Assembly: GCF_000341225.1 (NCBI RefSeq)
Contig: NZ_ANAC01000029.1
Coordinates: 1-64,000, forward strand
Direction: 5' to 3'
Length of the DNA stretch: 64,000 bases
Source of the DNA: Nocardiopsis alba DSM 43377
GTDB lineage: Bacteria; Actinomycetota; Actinomycetes; Streptosporangiales; Streptosporangiaceae
Position numbers and translations under genes: made by a program. Positions 16,174 through 24,874 of this stretch are shown piece by piece (position 1 is the stretch's first letter; each line of letters begins with the position of its first letter). The notes below the pieces were generated by a model. That model was not told where the DNA came from, did no database searches, and worked only from the letters and a program-made list of their open reading frames with translations.

Positions 16174-17031
16174 ATGACGATCCTGAACGAGACCTACACG
16201 CTGTCCAACGGCGTGGCCATCCCCAAGGTGGGGCTGGGCACGTGGTTCATCGACGACGACGAGGTGGCGCGGGCGGTACGCGAGGCCGTCGAGATCGGCT
16301 ACCGCAACATCGACACCGCGCAGGCCTACGGCAACGAGCGCGGGGTCGGGCATGGGGTGAGCACCGCCGATATCGCCCGCGAGGACCTGTTCGTGTCCAC
16401 GAAGCTGGCCGCGGAGATCAAGGACTACGACCGGGCGGTCGCCGCGATCGAGGGGTCGCTCGCCGACCTGGGGCTGGACCACATCGATCTGATGCTCATC
16501 CACAGCCCGCAGCCCTGGGACGATTTCCGCGGCGACGACTACGCCGAGGGCAACCGCGAGGCCTGGCGGGCCCTGGAGGACGCGTACGGCACCGGCAGGA
16601 TCCGTTCCATCGGGGTCTCCAACTTCCTGCGGTCCGACCTGGAGAACATCCTCGGCTCCTGCACCGTCGCACCGCAGGTGAACCAGCTGCTCGTCCACGT
16701 CGGCAACACCCCGTCCGAGCTCATCGCCTTCTGCGAGAGCGAGGACATCCTGGTCGAGGCCTACTCGCCGATCGCCCACGGACGGATGTTGGAGAACACG
16801 GACGTCGCGGCGATGGCCGAGAGGTACGGCGTGAGCGTCCCACAGCTGTGCATCCGCTACACCCTCCAGTTGGGCACCGTTTCACTGCCCAAGACCGCGA
16901 ACCCCGAGCACATGCGCGCCAACGCCCAGGTCGACTTCGTCATCTCCGACGAGGACATGGACACTCTGCGGAACGTGCGCATGCGGGACTACGGCGAGCA
17001 CAGCGGCTTCCCCGTCTACAGCGGTAAGTAG
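16174..17031 (+). CDS. Aldo/keto reductase, 2,5-diketo-D-gluconate reductase type
   Basis: 285 residues with the full tetrad Asp47, Tyr52 (NIDTAQAYGNE), Lys77 (VSTKLAA) and His110 (MLIHSPQPW). KVGLGTW near the start and SIGVSNF in the middle are AKR family signatures. Length and loops match the AKR5-like bacterial enzymes that reduce keto-sugars or methylglyoxal with NADPH. GAGG lies about 7 bp before the ATG. It is transcribed away from the esterase. Confidence 0.9.
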   Translation: MTILNETYTLSNGVAIPKVGLGTWFIDDDEVARAVREAVEIGYRNIDTAQAYGNERGVGHGVSTADIAREDLFVSTKLAAEIKDYDRAVAAIEGSLADLGLDHIDLMLIHSPQPWDDFRGDDYAEGNREAWRALEDAYGTGRIRSIGVSNFLRSDLENILGSCTVAPQVNQLLVHVGNTPSELIAFCESEDILVEAYSPIAHGRMLENTDVAAMAERYGVSVPQLCIRYTLQLGTVSLPKTANPEHMRANAQVDFVISDEDMDTLRNVRMRDYGEHSGFPVYSGK

Positions 17032-17101
17032 GGGCCGCCGTGCTCGCCGTTCCACCACCACGGTCCACCACGGGGAAGCAGACCGGGGGTACGCCGTCTC
17101 G

Positions 17102-17497
17102 TCAGGCCTTGGCGGCCCGGCGGCGTTCGTATTCCTCGCGGGCCTTGGGTGTGAGCAGCGGGGAGGGCACCCATTCGGCGGGCTGGTTCGCGCGTTCGCG
17201 CTGGAGGGCGATCTCCTCTTCGGTGAGGTGTTCTTCGGGGATGTCGAACTCTCCGTCCCTCGCACCGAGGGTGAAGGCCTCCCATTCGGCGGGGGTGAAG
17301 AACAGGGTGCCCTTGTCGGGGGATTTGCCGTCGCGTACGGCGCGGAAGCCGTCGTCGAACTCGGCGACCTCCACGATCGCCTCTGATTCGGGGTCGGAGA
17401 GTGAGGAGCGCATCCATACCGCGTCGGTGGTGTCGTGCCACTTCTCGTTCCCCATGGCCTCCGGGGGGAGGTCCTTCTTGGGCTGCTGCTCGCTCAT
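17102..17497 (-). CDS. DUF397 domain protein
   Basis: 131 residues. WMRSSLSDPESEAIVEVAEF, VRDGKSP and LFFTPAEWEAFTLGARDGEF match DUF397, a small actinomycete domain usually encoded beside an XRE/DUF5753 regulator and thought to act as its antagonist. The usual conserved Cys before VEVA is Ile here. The C-terminal 50 residues are charged and helical, longer than typical. The ATG follows AGGAG by 5 bp. No XRE gene is adjacent, which makes it an orphan; the nearest gene upstream encodes GPP34. Confidence 0.82.
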   Translation of the reverse strand: MSEQQPKKDLPPEAMGNEKWHDTTDAVWMRSSLSDPESEAIVEVAEFDDGFRAVRDGKSPDKGTLFFTPAEWEAFTLGARDGEFDIPEEHLTEEEIALQRERANQPAEWVPSPLLTPKAREEYERRRAAKA

Positions 17498-17612
17498 CGG
17501 TGCTCCTGAAAAGGGGACAGGCTCGTCGGGGTCGCCCATCACGATAGCGAGCCGCCGACCGGTCCCGGGCCAGACCGAGGCCGGTCGGCCACGTTCGGTC
17601 ATGATCCTGGAT

Positions 17613-18338
17613 CTATTCGCCTCCGCCGTCACCCCCATCCCCACCGTCTCCATTACCTCCCCTGCTCCGGGTCCGGTAGAGGGTGAGTTTCTCGGACAGC
17701 ACCGTGCTGGCGTCCCGCATGTCCTCCGACAGTCCCGCCACGGCCCCGATGCCCCGGGCCCGATCGAACCGTTGGCGCGTCTTGAGGGTCACCCCGAGGT
17801 GCTCGCCCAGGCGGGCACCGGTCACGAGGTCGAACAGGAACAGCATCCGTTCGTCCATCGAGGCACGTTCCTCGGCGATCGCCTGGAGCCAGATGACGAG
17901 CGTGTCGCACACGGCGGGGTCCGGAACATGGTGCCCACGAATTCTCGAGGGCCGTAGGAGGCCGCGACCGATCAAGGCCTCCTCGTGCAGGGACAGTGCT
18001 CTGGAGTCGCGGTGCCGGATCCAGGCGTCCAGGCGGATCGGCCCACCCCGCGAGACCGTCATGGCCCCCACCTCGGAGAGGATCTCGTCGGCCCAGGCCA
18101 GGCCGGTGGGGGCGGAGGACTGGAGGTGGATCCTGCCCGACAGCGAGTAGACGTCCAGGCCGAAGAGCCGAGTCTTCTTGGTGGCGAGCCACAGGTCGCG
18201 GCGGAGCACCAGTTCGCCGAGCTCGGCGAGCGCGCATCCCAACGCGGTGAGGTCGGGATCGTCGAGGCGCCCATGTGGGTGGTGGGACAGGAGCAGGAAC
18301 TCTTCGGGCAGGGACGGACGCGGCTGAGCGGAGGACAT
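17613..18338 (-). CDS. GPP34 (GOLPH3/Vps74-like) family protein
   Basis: 241 residues. LPEEFLLLSHHPHGRLDDPD with the following ALAELGELVLRRDLWL is the start of the GPP34 fold, and the ERASMDERMLFLFDLVTGARLGEHLG segment is also typical. Eukaryotic relatives bind phosphoinositides; the role of the many bacterial copies is unknown, though membrane or lipid association is assumed. The ATG is favoured over a GTG two codons upstream because GAGG is 5 bp ahead. The protein ends in a Gly/Asp-rich tail (GGNGDGGDGGDGGGE), probably disordered. Confidence 0.85.
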   Translation of the reverse strand: MSSAQPRPSLPEEFLLLSHHPHGRLDDPDLTALGCALAELGELVLRRDLWLATKKTRLFGLDVYSLSGRIHLQSSAPTGLAWADEILSEVGAMTVSRGGPIRLDAWIRHRDSRALSLHEEALIGRGLLRPSRIRGHHVPDPAVCDTLVIWLQAIAEERASMDERMLFLFDLVTGARLGEHLGVTLKTRQRFDRARGIGAVAGLSEDMRDASTVLSEKLTLYRTRSRGGNGDGGDGGDGGGE

Positions 18339-18568
18339 ACGCACCTCGAGCGGGTCTCGCCGAACAGGGTCTTCGGGGCCTCGGCCGGGTGCAGTCGCCG
18401 TGGGGGCCGTCTGGTGAGGGTCCGGACCCTCATTCTCTCAAAGGAGGGTGCCCTACGGGAGAGGGACGAGGGGTGGTCGTCGGCGTGAGGCCCGTCCACC
18501 GTCCCACGCCCACCGTCCCTCTCGTCCGCCACCGAGAACCCGTTGAAGCGGGAGGGCTTCGCGCCCCT

Positions 18569-19156
18569 CTATCGGGCGCGCATCCCATCGAGGAGGAAGA
18601 CGGTGCGGCGGTCGTAGTCCTCTCGCCGGGGGAGAGGGCCGTGCTTGAGCGCGAGCGCGTTGTCGTGCACGAGCGCGTGGAGGTCGTCCACGGTGAACTC
18701 GGGGCGCAGCGCCCCCGAGGCCCGGCTCGCCGAGATGAGCTCCTCGTTGATCTCGCCGGCGATCCGACAGATCTCCATGAGGCTTCGCGCCTCGGGATAG
18801 ACCTGCAACATGGTGTCGTTGGCGGCCGGCTGACGGTACTGGAGATCGCGGATCGCGGTGACGTAGTACGCGAGTCGTTCCCCGGCGTCGTCGATGGAGC
18901 GGGTGCGGTCGACGATGGCGCGCAGTTCGACCGCGACGACCTCTTCGATGACGGCGTCGATGAGGCCGATCCGGCCGCCGAAGCGGTTGAAGATCGTCGC
19001 CTTGCTCACCCCGGCCGCCTTGGCGACCTCCTCCAGAGGCACGGTGAGGCCCCGCCCCCGAAAGGCGTCGATCGCGGCGCGCCTGATCTGGGCGGCGTTG
19101 CGTTCGGCGTCGGCGCGCAGCCGAGGCCTCGATGACACTCCACCGCTCATCTCCAC
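18569..19156 (-). CDS. TetR-family repressor
   Basis: 195 residues. VPLEEVAKAAGVSKATIFNRF (about residues 38-58) is the recognition helix-turn-helix. The C-terminal half resembles regulators with a TetR_C SbtR-like domain (DLHALVHDNALALKHG). The GTG has GAGGG about 5 bp upstream; an ATG two codons later is possible. Two copies of a TGACC-N5-GGTCA site lie between it and the divergent NmrA-like gene, so autoregulation and control of that gene are expected. Confidence 0.88.
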   Translation of the reverse strand: MEMSGGVSSRPRLRADAERNAAQIRRAAIDAFRGRGLTVPLEEVAKAAGVSKATIFNRFGGRIGLIDAVIEEVVAVELRAIVDRTRSIDDAGERLAYYVTAIRDLQYRQPAANDTMLQVYPEARSLMEICRIAGEINEELISASRASGALRPEFTVDDLHALVHDNALALKHGPLPRREDYDRRTVFLLDGMRAR

Positions 19157-19183
19157 ACCGCCCTCGTCGTCGCCACCATAAAT

Positions 19184-19248
19184 TGACCTACAGGGTCAGG
19201 TTACCTAGGGTCGGGGTCATGAGCGAAACTGACCACCCTGGTCAGTTT
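19184..19248. promoter_or_regulatory. Two TetR operators, TGACC-N5-GGTCA
   Basis: The first site is TGACC-TACAG-GGTCA (19184-19198). The second is the perfect palindrome AAACTGACC-ACCCT-GGTCAGTTT (19226-19248). They share half-site and spacing, 36 bp apart on the same face range, one on each promoter side. Confidence 0.75.
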
Positions 19249-19267
19249 ATGAACGAAGGGTGTGACC

Positions 19268-20122
19268 ATGATCGTGGTGACCGGTGCGACCGGCGGTCTG
19301 GGCGGCGCCACCGTCGAGCACCTCCTCCGGCGCCTGCCCGCCGGGCGGATCGGCGTCAGCGTCCGTGACGAGACCAGAGCGCGGCACTTCGCCGACCGCG
19401 GCGTCCGCGTGCGGCGAGGCTCCTACGAGGATCCGGCCGCTCTGCGCGACTCCTTCGCCGGAGCGGAACAGGTACTGCTGGTGTCCGGCAACGATCCGAC
19501 CGCCGACATCGTCGCCCTGCACCGCGACGCGATCGAGACCGCCGTCGACGCCGGTGTCCAGAGGATCGTCTACACCGGCCAGCAGGCCGCCGTCCCCGGC
19601 AACCCGTACCCGCCGTCGCGGATCCACATCGACACCGAGGCGGCCCTGGTCGAGTCCGGTCTCGCCTGGACGGTCCTGCGCAACGGCGCCTACGGCCCGC
19701 TCGACCAGGTGCTAGGCCCGTGGTCACGGACCGGGGAGATCGCCCTGCCCGCGGACGGCCCCGTCCCGTACACCGACCGAGCCGACGTGGCCGAGGCGAC
19801 CGCGGCGATCCTCGCCGGCGACCGCCGCATCGACGGCCCCGTCACCCTCGCCGCACCCACCGCCCTCACCCTCGGGGACATCGCGGCCATCGCCTCCGAA
19901 CTCACCGGCCGCACCATCGAGCGCGTCGTCGTGGACGACGAACGGTGGGTCGCCGACCAGATCGCGGCCGGCCTCCCCGAACCGGCGGCCCGGTTCATGC
20001 TCACCTGGTATCGGGCGGCCCGCGAGGGCCACTTCGCCGAGACCACCCCGCTGCTCTCCGAACTCCTCGGACGCGAACCCCGCGGAGTCGCCGAACGGCT
20101 CGCGGAGCAAATCGCGGTCTGA
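19268..20122 (+). CDS. NmrA-like NAD(P)-binding reductase
   Basis: 284 residues. VVTGATGGLGGATVEHLL is the Rossmann motif. The atypical short-chain fold without a YxxxK pair, with VQRIVYTGQQAAVPGNPYPPS and WTVLRNGAY, matches NmrA-like/QOR2-type NAD(P)H:quinone reductases. The ATG is used because AAGGG is 7 bp ahead, leaving the GTG two codons upstream with no space. Regulation by the divergent TetR suggests a quinone or electrophile stress role; this is inference. Confidence 0.85.
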   Translation: MIVVTGATGGLGGATVEHLLRRLPAGRIGVSVRDETRARHFADRGVRVRRGSYEDPAALRDSFAGAEQVLLVSGNDPTADIVALHRDAIETAVDAGVQRIVYTGQQAAVPGNPYPPSRIHIDTEAALVESGLAWTVLRNGAYGPLDQVLGPWSRTGEIALPADGPVPYTDRADVAEATAAILAGDRRIDGPVTLAAPTALTLGDIAAIASELTGRTIERVVVDDERWVADQIAAGLPEPAARFMLTWYRAAREGHFAETTPLLSELLGREPRGVAERLAEQIAV

Positions 20123-20218
20123 ACCTCGGCCTCACCGCGTCGAAAAATCGTGGACGGGACCGGTCGGGCCCCGACAGGATGACGAACGACCTTGCCCCAC
20201 GAGGAGAGAGGCCCGGCC

Positions 20219-20770
20219 ATGGAGGTCTTCCTGGAGACCGAACGGCTGCTGCTCCGGCGGTTCACCGAAGCGGACGTGGACCACCTGGTCCGGCTGGACG
20301 GCGACTCCGAGGTGATGCGCTTTCTCACCGGCGAGCCGACGCCGCGCGCCGAGATCGAGGAGAAGGTGCTGCCGGGGTTCCTACGCGAGTACGAACTCGG
20401 GCCGGTCGGGCACTGGGCCGCGATCGAACGCTCCACGGGCGAGTTCCTGGGCTGGTTCGCCCTCGAACCCTCCGCGGACGGCGGCGCGGAGGAGGTGGAG
20501 CTCGGCTACCGGCTCAAGACGTCGGCCTGGGGACGCGGATACGCCACCGAGGGGGCGCGAGCGCTGGTGCGCAAGGGCTTCGACGAGCTGGGCGTGCGGC
20601 GGGTGTGGGCCGAGACCATGGCGGTCAACCTCGCCTCCCGCCGCGTCATGGAGAAGGCCGGCCTGAGGTACGTGCGGACCTTCCACGCGCACTTCGACGA
20701 CCCGCTCCCGGGCACCGAACACGGCGAGGTCGAATACGAGCTGTGCGGGCCCGCCCCCATGGAGTCCTGA
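20219..20770 (+). CDS. GNAT acetyltransferase, RimJ/RimL type
   Basis: 183 residues. ETERLLLRRFTEADVDHLV is the usual N terminus, VELGYRLKTSAWGRGYATEGARALV carries the acetyl-CoA-binding R/Q-x-x-G-x-G/A loop, and VNLASRRVMEKAGLRYV is the conserved end. Such proteins acetylate small amines or protein N termini. GAGGAGAGAG precedes the ATG by about 9 bp. It lies 97 bp after the NmrA-like gene and could be co-transcribed. Confidence 0.88.
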   Translation: MEVFLETERLLLRRFTEADVDHLVRLDGDSEVMRFLTGEPTPRAEIEEKVLPGFLREYELGPVGHWAAIERSTGEFLGWFALEPSADGGAEEVELGYRLKTSAWGRGYATEGARALVRKGFDELGVRRVWAETMAVNLASRRVMEKAGLRYVRTFHAHFDDPLPGTEHGEVEYELCGPAPMES

Positions 20771-20842
20771 AGGCGGACCCGAAGGTGGGAGGTCGTACTC
20801 GCAGGGACGGCTTCCAGAAACAGGTGGGGGAGGTCGCCTTTC

Positions 20843-23290
20843 TCAAGAGGGGGAGGGGTCCGTGAGACGGGCGGTCACTGTCTCGCGCAGACGTTCGGCC
20901 CTGGGGTCGGACAGGTCCGCGATGGTTTTCAACGCTTCGCGCCGATGTTCACGCGCGGCCTCCGGTTCACCGATGTCGGACAGCACGGTGGCCAGGCGGT
21001 CGAGGCACTCCGCGAGATCGTGGTAGGCCTTGTTCCTGCGATAGCCGATCGCCGCCTGCCGGAAGAACCGCGCGGATTCTTTCAGACGTCCGGTCGACCG
21101 GTGGACCTGCCCCGCCCCCTCGAAGGAACGGGCCTCTCGCACGTGATCGCCGATCGACCGGTGGAGGAGGGCCGCCTCATGGAAGTTCGCCAGAGCCTCC
21201 TCCGGCCGGTCGAGTAACTCGTGGATCCGACCGAGTTCCAGAAGCGCGAACCCTTCCCGGACCGCGTTGTCGAGTTCTCGGGCGACGTCGAGAGCGCTCA
21301 GGACGTAGGACAGAGCCCGGTCGAGGGAACCCAGATGCCGCCATGCCGTACCCAGGCAGACCAGACAGGCGAACTCGCTCATCCTGTTACCGGTCTCCCT
21401 GAGAATCGCTCTGGCCTTCTCGGCCAGGGCCACCGAACCGTGGAGATCTCCCGAATCGAGTAGAGCGTCGGCCAGGTTGCCGAGGACGATCCCCTCCCAG
21501 GTCCGTTCGCCCAGACGTCGGGCGGTCGCGAGTGAACGTTCGAAGACCTCACGTGCCCGATCGACCCGATGCTCACGCAGATGTGCCAGCCCCAACGCGT
21601 TGAGGGACATGGCCTCACCGAGTTCATCGCCCAGTTCTCGACGCAGCCGCAGAGCGTGGCGATGCCGCTCGATGCCCTCTTGCGTGCGATGGGATTGCAC
21701 GTAGGCCATCCCCAGACTCTCCAGAAGCTCCGCCTCGGCGGCGTGTTCTTGCTCGCGTCGGGCCGCGCCCAGTCCGAGGAGAGTCGTGGAGATCCAGGCG
21801 TTCATGGGTGTTCTGTAGACGTAGACGTGTCTCAGCACGATCGGTAGACGCCATGCGATCGAGTCCATGCCCGCTTCGGAGGCGGCCTCGGTCAAAGCGA
21901 CCAGGTTCCTGTTCTCGGCCTCGAACCATCGGACCGCGTCCGCGTTGTCGGCGAACTCGCGAATGTCACCGGCAGCGTCCTCGTTCGATGCCGAGACCGA
22001 TTCGAGCCGACGCAGGGGTGAATCCACCGCTCTGGAAGCGCTATCGGCGGTGCACAGATACCGGTTCAGCAGACGTTCCAGCGCTTGGTAGCGGCTCTCG
22101 GGCGACTCTTCACGACGAGCCTGGTCCAGAGCGTAGGAACGTAGGAGATCGTGGAATCGATATCGGTCCGGGCCGATCTGTTCCACCAGGTGGGCGCCGA
22201 CGAGTGTGTCCAGGACACGTCGTGCCCGCCTGAGCGGAAAGTCTCCGAGAACCGCGGCGGAGCCCGCGTCGAAGTCATGGCCGGGGTGCAGCCCGAGTAG
22301 CCGGAACAGGCGTGCGGTCTCCTCCGGCAGCGCCCGGTAGGACCAGGCGAAGACACTACGAACCGCGTCGGCCTCGTCCTCATCGTCGGTGGCGAGAGCG
22401 TCCCAGAGAGCGGACTCGTCTCGCAGGTCCTGGATCAGCTCCGCCAACGGCATGTGGGGTCGTCCCGCCGCTCGTTCGGCGGCTATGCGCAGGGCCAAGG
22501 GCAGCTCTCCGCACAGACGGGCCAGCTCGGCGACCTCATGCGGCTCGTCGCGTGGCCGATGGCTCTCGGTGACGTGTTCGAGGAGTTCCACGGCCTCCTC
22601 CGGCTCCAGCGTGCGCACGGTCAGACGCCGAGCACCATCTCTGGCGACCAAGCCGGACAGCCGGTCCCTGCTGGTGACCAGCACGACGCAGGCCGAGGAG
22701 CCGGGTAGTAAAGGGCGTACCTGCGCCGCGGTCGCCGCGTTGTCGAGGACGACGAGCACGCGTCGTTCGGCCAAGAGGGAACGGTAGAGGGCGGAGCGGT
22801 CGTCGAGATCTGCGGGCACGGCGTCGGCGGGCACCCCAAAGGCGCGAACGAAGCGCTCCAGCGCCTGATCCGGGTCGATGGGTCGACCGGCACCGTACCC
22901 TCGCAGATCGACGTAGAGCTGACCATCGGGGAAACGGTCGCGCACTCGATGGGCCCAGTGCAGGGCCAGAGCGGTCTTGCCGACGCCGGCAGTCCCGGTG
23001 ATGACGTGGACGGGTGCCTCGGAAGCGCCGTCGAGGTCCTCGGTACTCAGATGGGTGCTGAGCACCTCCAGCTCCCCGATCCGATTGACGAACCCGTGAA
23101 CGTCACCGGGCAGCTGTCCGGGTACGGGGGAGGAATGCGTCGGCGGGTTCTGGCCGTAGAAGTGGATCCCGCCCTGGACGTCCCTCGCCTGTACCGCGCG
23201 TCCCGCGACCGCCCCCATCCGAGCGCTGTCGCCTGTGGCGGGCTGCTCGGCGGAGCCCCCATCGGGCTCGGAGGATCTATGGTCGCTCAC
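20843..23290 (-). CDS. STAND NTPase regulator, NB-ARC plus TPR
   Basis: 815 residues without a DNA-binding domain. Residues 31-45 carry a short AVQARDVQGGIHFY motif. An NB-ARC domain follows: Walker A GTAGVGKT (99-106), VLVVLDNAATA as Walker B, CGELPLALRIAA as the GLPL-like motif and a winged-helix segment RYRFHDLLRSYALDQAR. The second half is at least six TPR units (for example ALGLAHLREHRVDRAREVFERSL). It resembles AfsR-type proteins lacking the SARP part. Such proteins oligomerise on ligand binding. Its GTG start overlaps the DUF6879 gene by 14 bp, so the three genes up to 24153 are one operon. Confidence 0.85.
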   Translation of the reverse strand: MSDHRSSEPDGGSAEQPATGDSARMGAVAGRAVQARDVQGGIHFYGQNPPTHSSPVPGQLPGDVHGFVNRIGELEVLSTHLSTEDLDGASEAPVHVITGTAGVGKTALALHWAHRVRDRFPDGQLYVDLRGYGAGRPIDPDQALERFVRAFGVPADAVPADLDDRSALYRSLLAERRVLVVLDNAATAAQVRPLLPGSSACVVLVTSRDRLSGLVARDGARRLTVRTLEPEEAVELLEHVTESHRPRDEPHEVAELARLCGELPLALRIAAERAAGRPHMPLAELIQDLRDESALWDALATDDEDEADAVRSVFAWSYRALPEETARLFRLLGLHPGHDFDAGSAAVLGDFPLRRARRVLDTLVGAHLVEQIGPDRYRFHDLLRSYALDQARREESPESRYQALERLLNRYLCTADSASRAVDSPLRRLESVSASNEDAAGDIREFADNADAVRWFEAENRNLVALTEAASEAGMDSIAWRLPIVLRHVYVYRTPMNAWISTTLLGLGAARREQEHAAEAELLESLGMAYVQSHRTQEGIERHRHALRLRRELGDELGEAMSLNALGLAHLREHRVDRAREVFERSLATARRLGERTWEGIVLGNLADALLDSGDLHGSVALAEKARAILRETGNRMSEFACLVCLGTAWRHLGSLDRALSYVLSALDVARELDNAVREGFALLELGRIHELLDRPEEALANFHEAALLHRSIGDHVREARSFEGAGQVHRSTGRLKESARFFRQAAIGYRRNKAYHDLAECLDRLATVLSDIGEPEAAREHRREALKTIADLSDPRAERLRETVTARLTDPSPS

Positions 23291-23891
23291 GGTCGAGCGT
23301 CACCCCCTCGACCTTGCGGGGGAAGTAGCTCCTCAGGTCCTCGCCGACCTGGTGGAGGGCGGCGACCTCCGCGCGGCATTGTGTGATGACGGCGCGGTCG
23401 GTGAAACGGACGCCGCCCTGGAGAACCCCCTGGTCGTCGTACTGGATCCGGTACATCACCTCATCGCCGAGCCCCACGATCTCGGGTACCGGACGTTCCC
23501 GTTCCCAAGCGGCCAGAGGCTCGGCGGAGATGATCCTGATGTCCTCACCGCACTGGGCTCGTAGGTGGAGGGAGTGCAGTTCCCACAGAAGATAGGTCGT
23601 GAAGGGCTTCTCCACGACACGGGTCCTTCGCAGCACGCATCCCGCTCGGGCGAGTTCGGTGAACTGCTCTCGCAGGGAGGCGCGGTTGTCCTCCAGAAAC
23701 CGTAGGGAATCGTCTCGGTGTCCATCGCGGAAGGCCAGCCAACTTTCGCTTTCCGGCTGGTGAAAGACCTGTTGCCGTTCGAGCTTCCAGACTTCGGCGT
23801 TCCTGAGAGAGGTCAGACGTCCGTCGAATTCATCGAGGTAGGGATCGAGCTCCAGGCTCTCACCAATGAGACCATCGATGGTGTCAAGCAT
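23277..23891 (-). CDS. DUF6879 protein
   Basis: 204 residues. The segment beginning LERQQVFHQPESESWLAF and continuing FTTYLLWELHSLHLRAQCGEDIRI is characteristic of the DUF6879 family, which usually sits beside XRE/DUF5753 regulators in actinomycetes. Its function is unknown. Here it sits between an 89-residue protein and a STAND NTPase, overlapping both genes by 8 and 14 bp. That tight packing suggests it works with the STAND protein, perhaps as its sensor or partner. Confidence 0.8.
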   Translation of the reverse strand: MLDTIDGLIGESLELDPYLDEFDGRLTSLRNAEVWKLERQQVFHQPESESWLAFRDGHRDDSLRFLEDNRASLREQFTELARAGCVLRRTRVVEKPFTTYLLWELHSLHLRAQCGEDIRIISAEPLAAWERERPVPEIVGLGDEVMYRIQYDDQGVLQGGVRFTDRAVITQCRAEVAALHQVGEDLRSYFPRKVEGVTLDRERP

Positions 23892-24153
23892 CGGGGATGT
23901 CCGCTTTCGCTGATATGAGGGTGTTGCGGGGGATGACGACCAGGCGTTCGTCCTTTGCGATGACGGCTCCCGCTGGAAGGCGTTCCGTGTAGGCGTCGGT
24001 CAGATCGCGTCCGATCACGGCGATGTCACCGTTGTCGAGCTCCCAGATGTCGGGGCAGCCGCTGACTTTGTCGGTGTTGCCCAGTTCGACCGGGGATCTC
24101 CCCAGCCTGCGCGCCATGTTCGCTTCGGGGTTCGCTTCCCAGGGACGTGTCAT
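23884..24153 (-). CDS. Small conserved protein, partner of DUF6879
   Basis: 89 residues. The core SGCPDIWELDNGDIAVIGRDLT followed by DERLVVIPRNTLISAKADIP is a pattern I know only from small actinomycete proteins encoded next to DUF6879 genes. AGGAGG is 7 bp before the ATG, which fixes the start and makes this the first gene of the three-gene operon. It overlaps the next gene by 8 bp. Function is unknown. Confidence 0.75.
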   Translation of the reverse strand: MTRPWEANPEANMARRLGRSPVELGNTDKVSGCPDIWELDNGDIAVIGRDLTDAYTERLPAGAVIAKDERLVVIPRNTLISAKADIPDA

Positions 24154-24523
24154 GGTAGGCCCTCCTGCGCGTTCTTGGAATCGGGGGGTGAACGCGTGTG
24201 AGAAAAATACCATGGCGGTCGTATCGATCAGATCGACCATTCGTTCTCTGTGGAGATGTCGGCATGGTTCGAGTTTGATGATTGCTTGTATGTCTTGATG
24301 GTATGTCTATGTCGATGAATTATGCGCATGAAGTGGTATTTGGTGTCGATGTCATGTGCTGATGTATTGGTTTTTCCTGGGCTTCAAGTCGTGTCCTCGT
24401 TTTTTTCGAAGGGGTTCCTTCGGGGGTTGGAGAAGGCCTGGTGGGTGGGTTGTCGGTGAGGTCTATTCGCTTCTTCGGGAGCGGGTGGTGGGGGATGTGG
24501 GCCACCCGTGAGACGGGGCCTTC
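24154..24523. other. 370-bp AT-richer region
   Basis: Holds the promoter region of the STAND operon and the end of the SpeD-like transcription unit. Composition is clearly lower in GC between about 24200 and 24430. A 61-codon frame on the minus strand starting at GTG 24505, 18 bp past the SpeD-like stop, lacks a well-placed ribosome binding site. No strong promoter hexamers stand out. Confidence 0.4.
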
Positions 24524-24874
24524 CTACCCGGGGACCGGAGCCGCCTTCGGGTTCCACCGTGGAATGTGTCGGATGGTGGTTCTCCCCGGGCCGAACAGGG
24601 ACAGCAACGGCTCCAGGGCGTTCTCCGGATCGGTGTCGGCGCGGCAGGAGACGAGGTCGATCTGGGCCGCGCGATGCTCGGGCCAGGTGGACACGACCAG
24701 GTGGGACTCGGCCAGGGCCATCATGTGGGTGACGCCGTGGTCCGGGTACCCGGCGGGCGCTTCGAGGAGTACCCGTACGCCCAGCCGTCGCGCGGTGGCG
24801 TGCATGGCCTCACCGACGTCCTGAGGCGCGGGGTCCACGACGCAGTCGTTCAGGTCGATGGCCAGACAGATCAC
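24524..24874 (-). CDS. SpeD-like pyruvoyl decarboxylase, altered active site
   Basis: 116 residues, the size of the small class of S-adenosylmethionine decarboxylase proenzymes. HGVTHMMALAESHLVVSTWPE followed by DLVSC aligns without gaps to the Thermotoga-type enzyme. The self-cleavage pair is Glu56-Ser57, and the conserved Cys is Cys77. The position of the catalytic His (His68 in Thermotoga) is Ser62 and that of Ser55 is Thr49. Ser57 could still form a pyruvoyl group, but the substrate may differ; SpeD homologues acting as ornithine or arginine decarboxylases are known. The GTG overlaps the upstream gene by 4 bp, with GGGGAGG 4 bp ahead. No spermidine synthase gene is nearby. Confidence 0.78.
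   Translation of the reverse strand: MICLAIDLNDCVVDPAPQDVGEAMHATARRLGVRVLLEAPAGYPDHGVTHMMALAESHLVVSTWPEHRAAQIDLVSCRADTDPENALEPLLSLFGPGRTTIRHIPRWNPKAAPVPG

Noticed and set aside
24380..24440. Run of seven T with a CGAAGG/CCTTCG hairpin as a terminator
   Set aside because: On the plus strand the T-run precedes the hairpin, and on the minus strand it is an A-run, so neither direction fits intrinsic termination.
24320..24505. 61-codon minus-strand frame 18 bp after the SpeD-like gene
   Set aside because: No ribosome binding site at useful distance and Pro/Thr-rich low-complexity text. Kept only as a remark.
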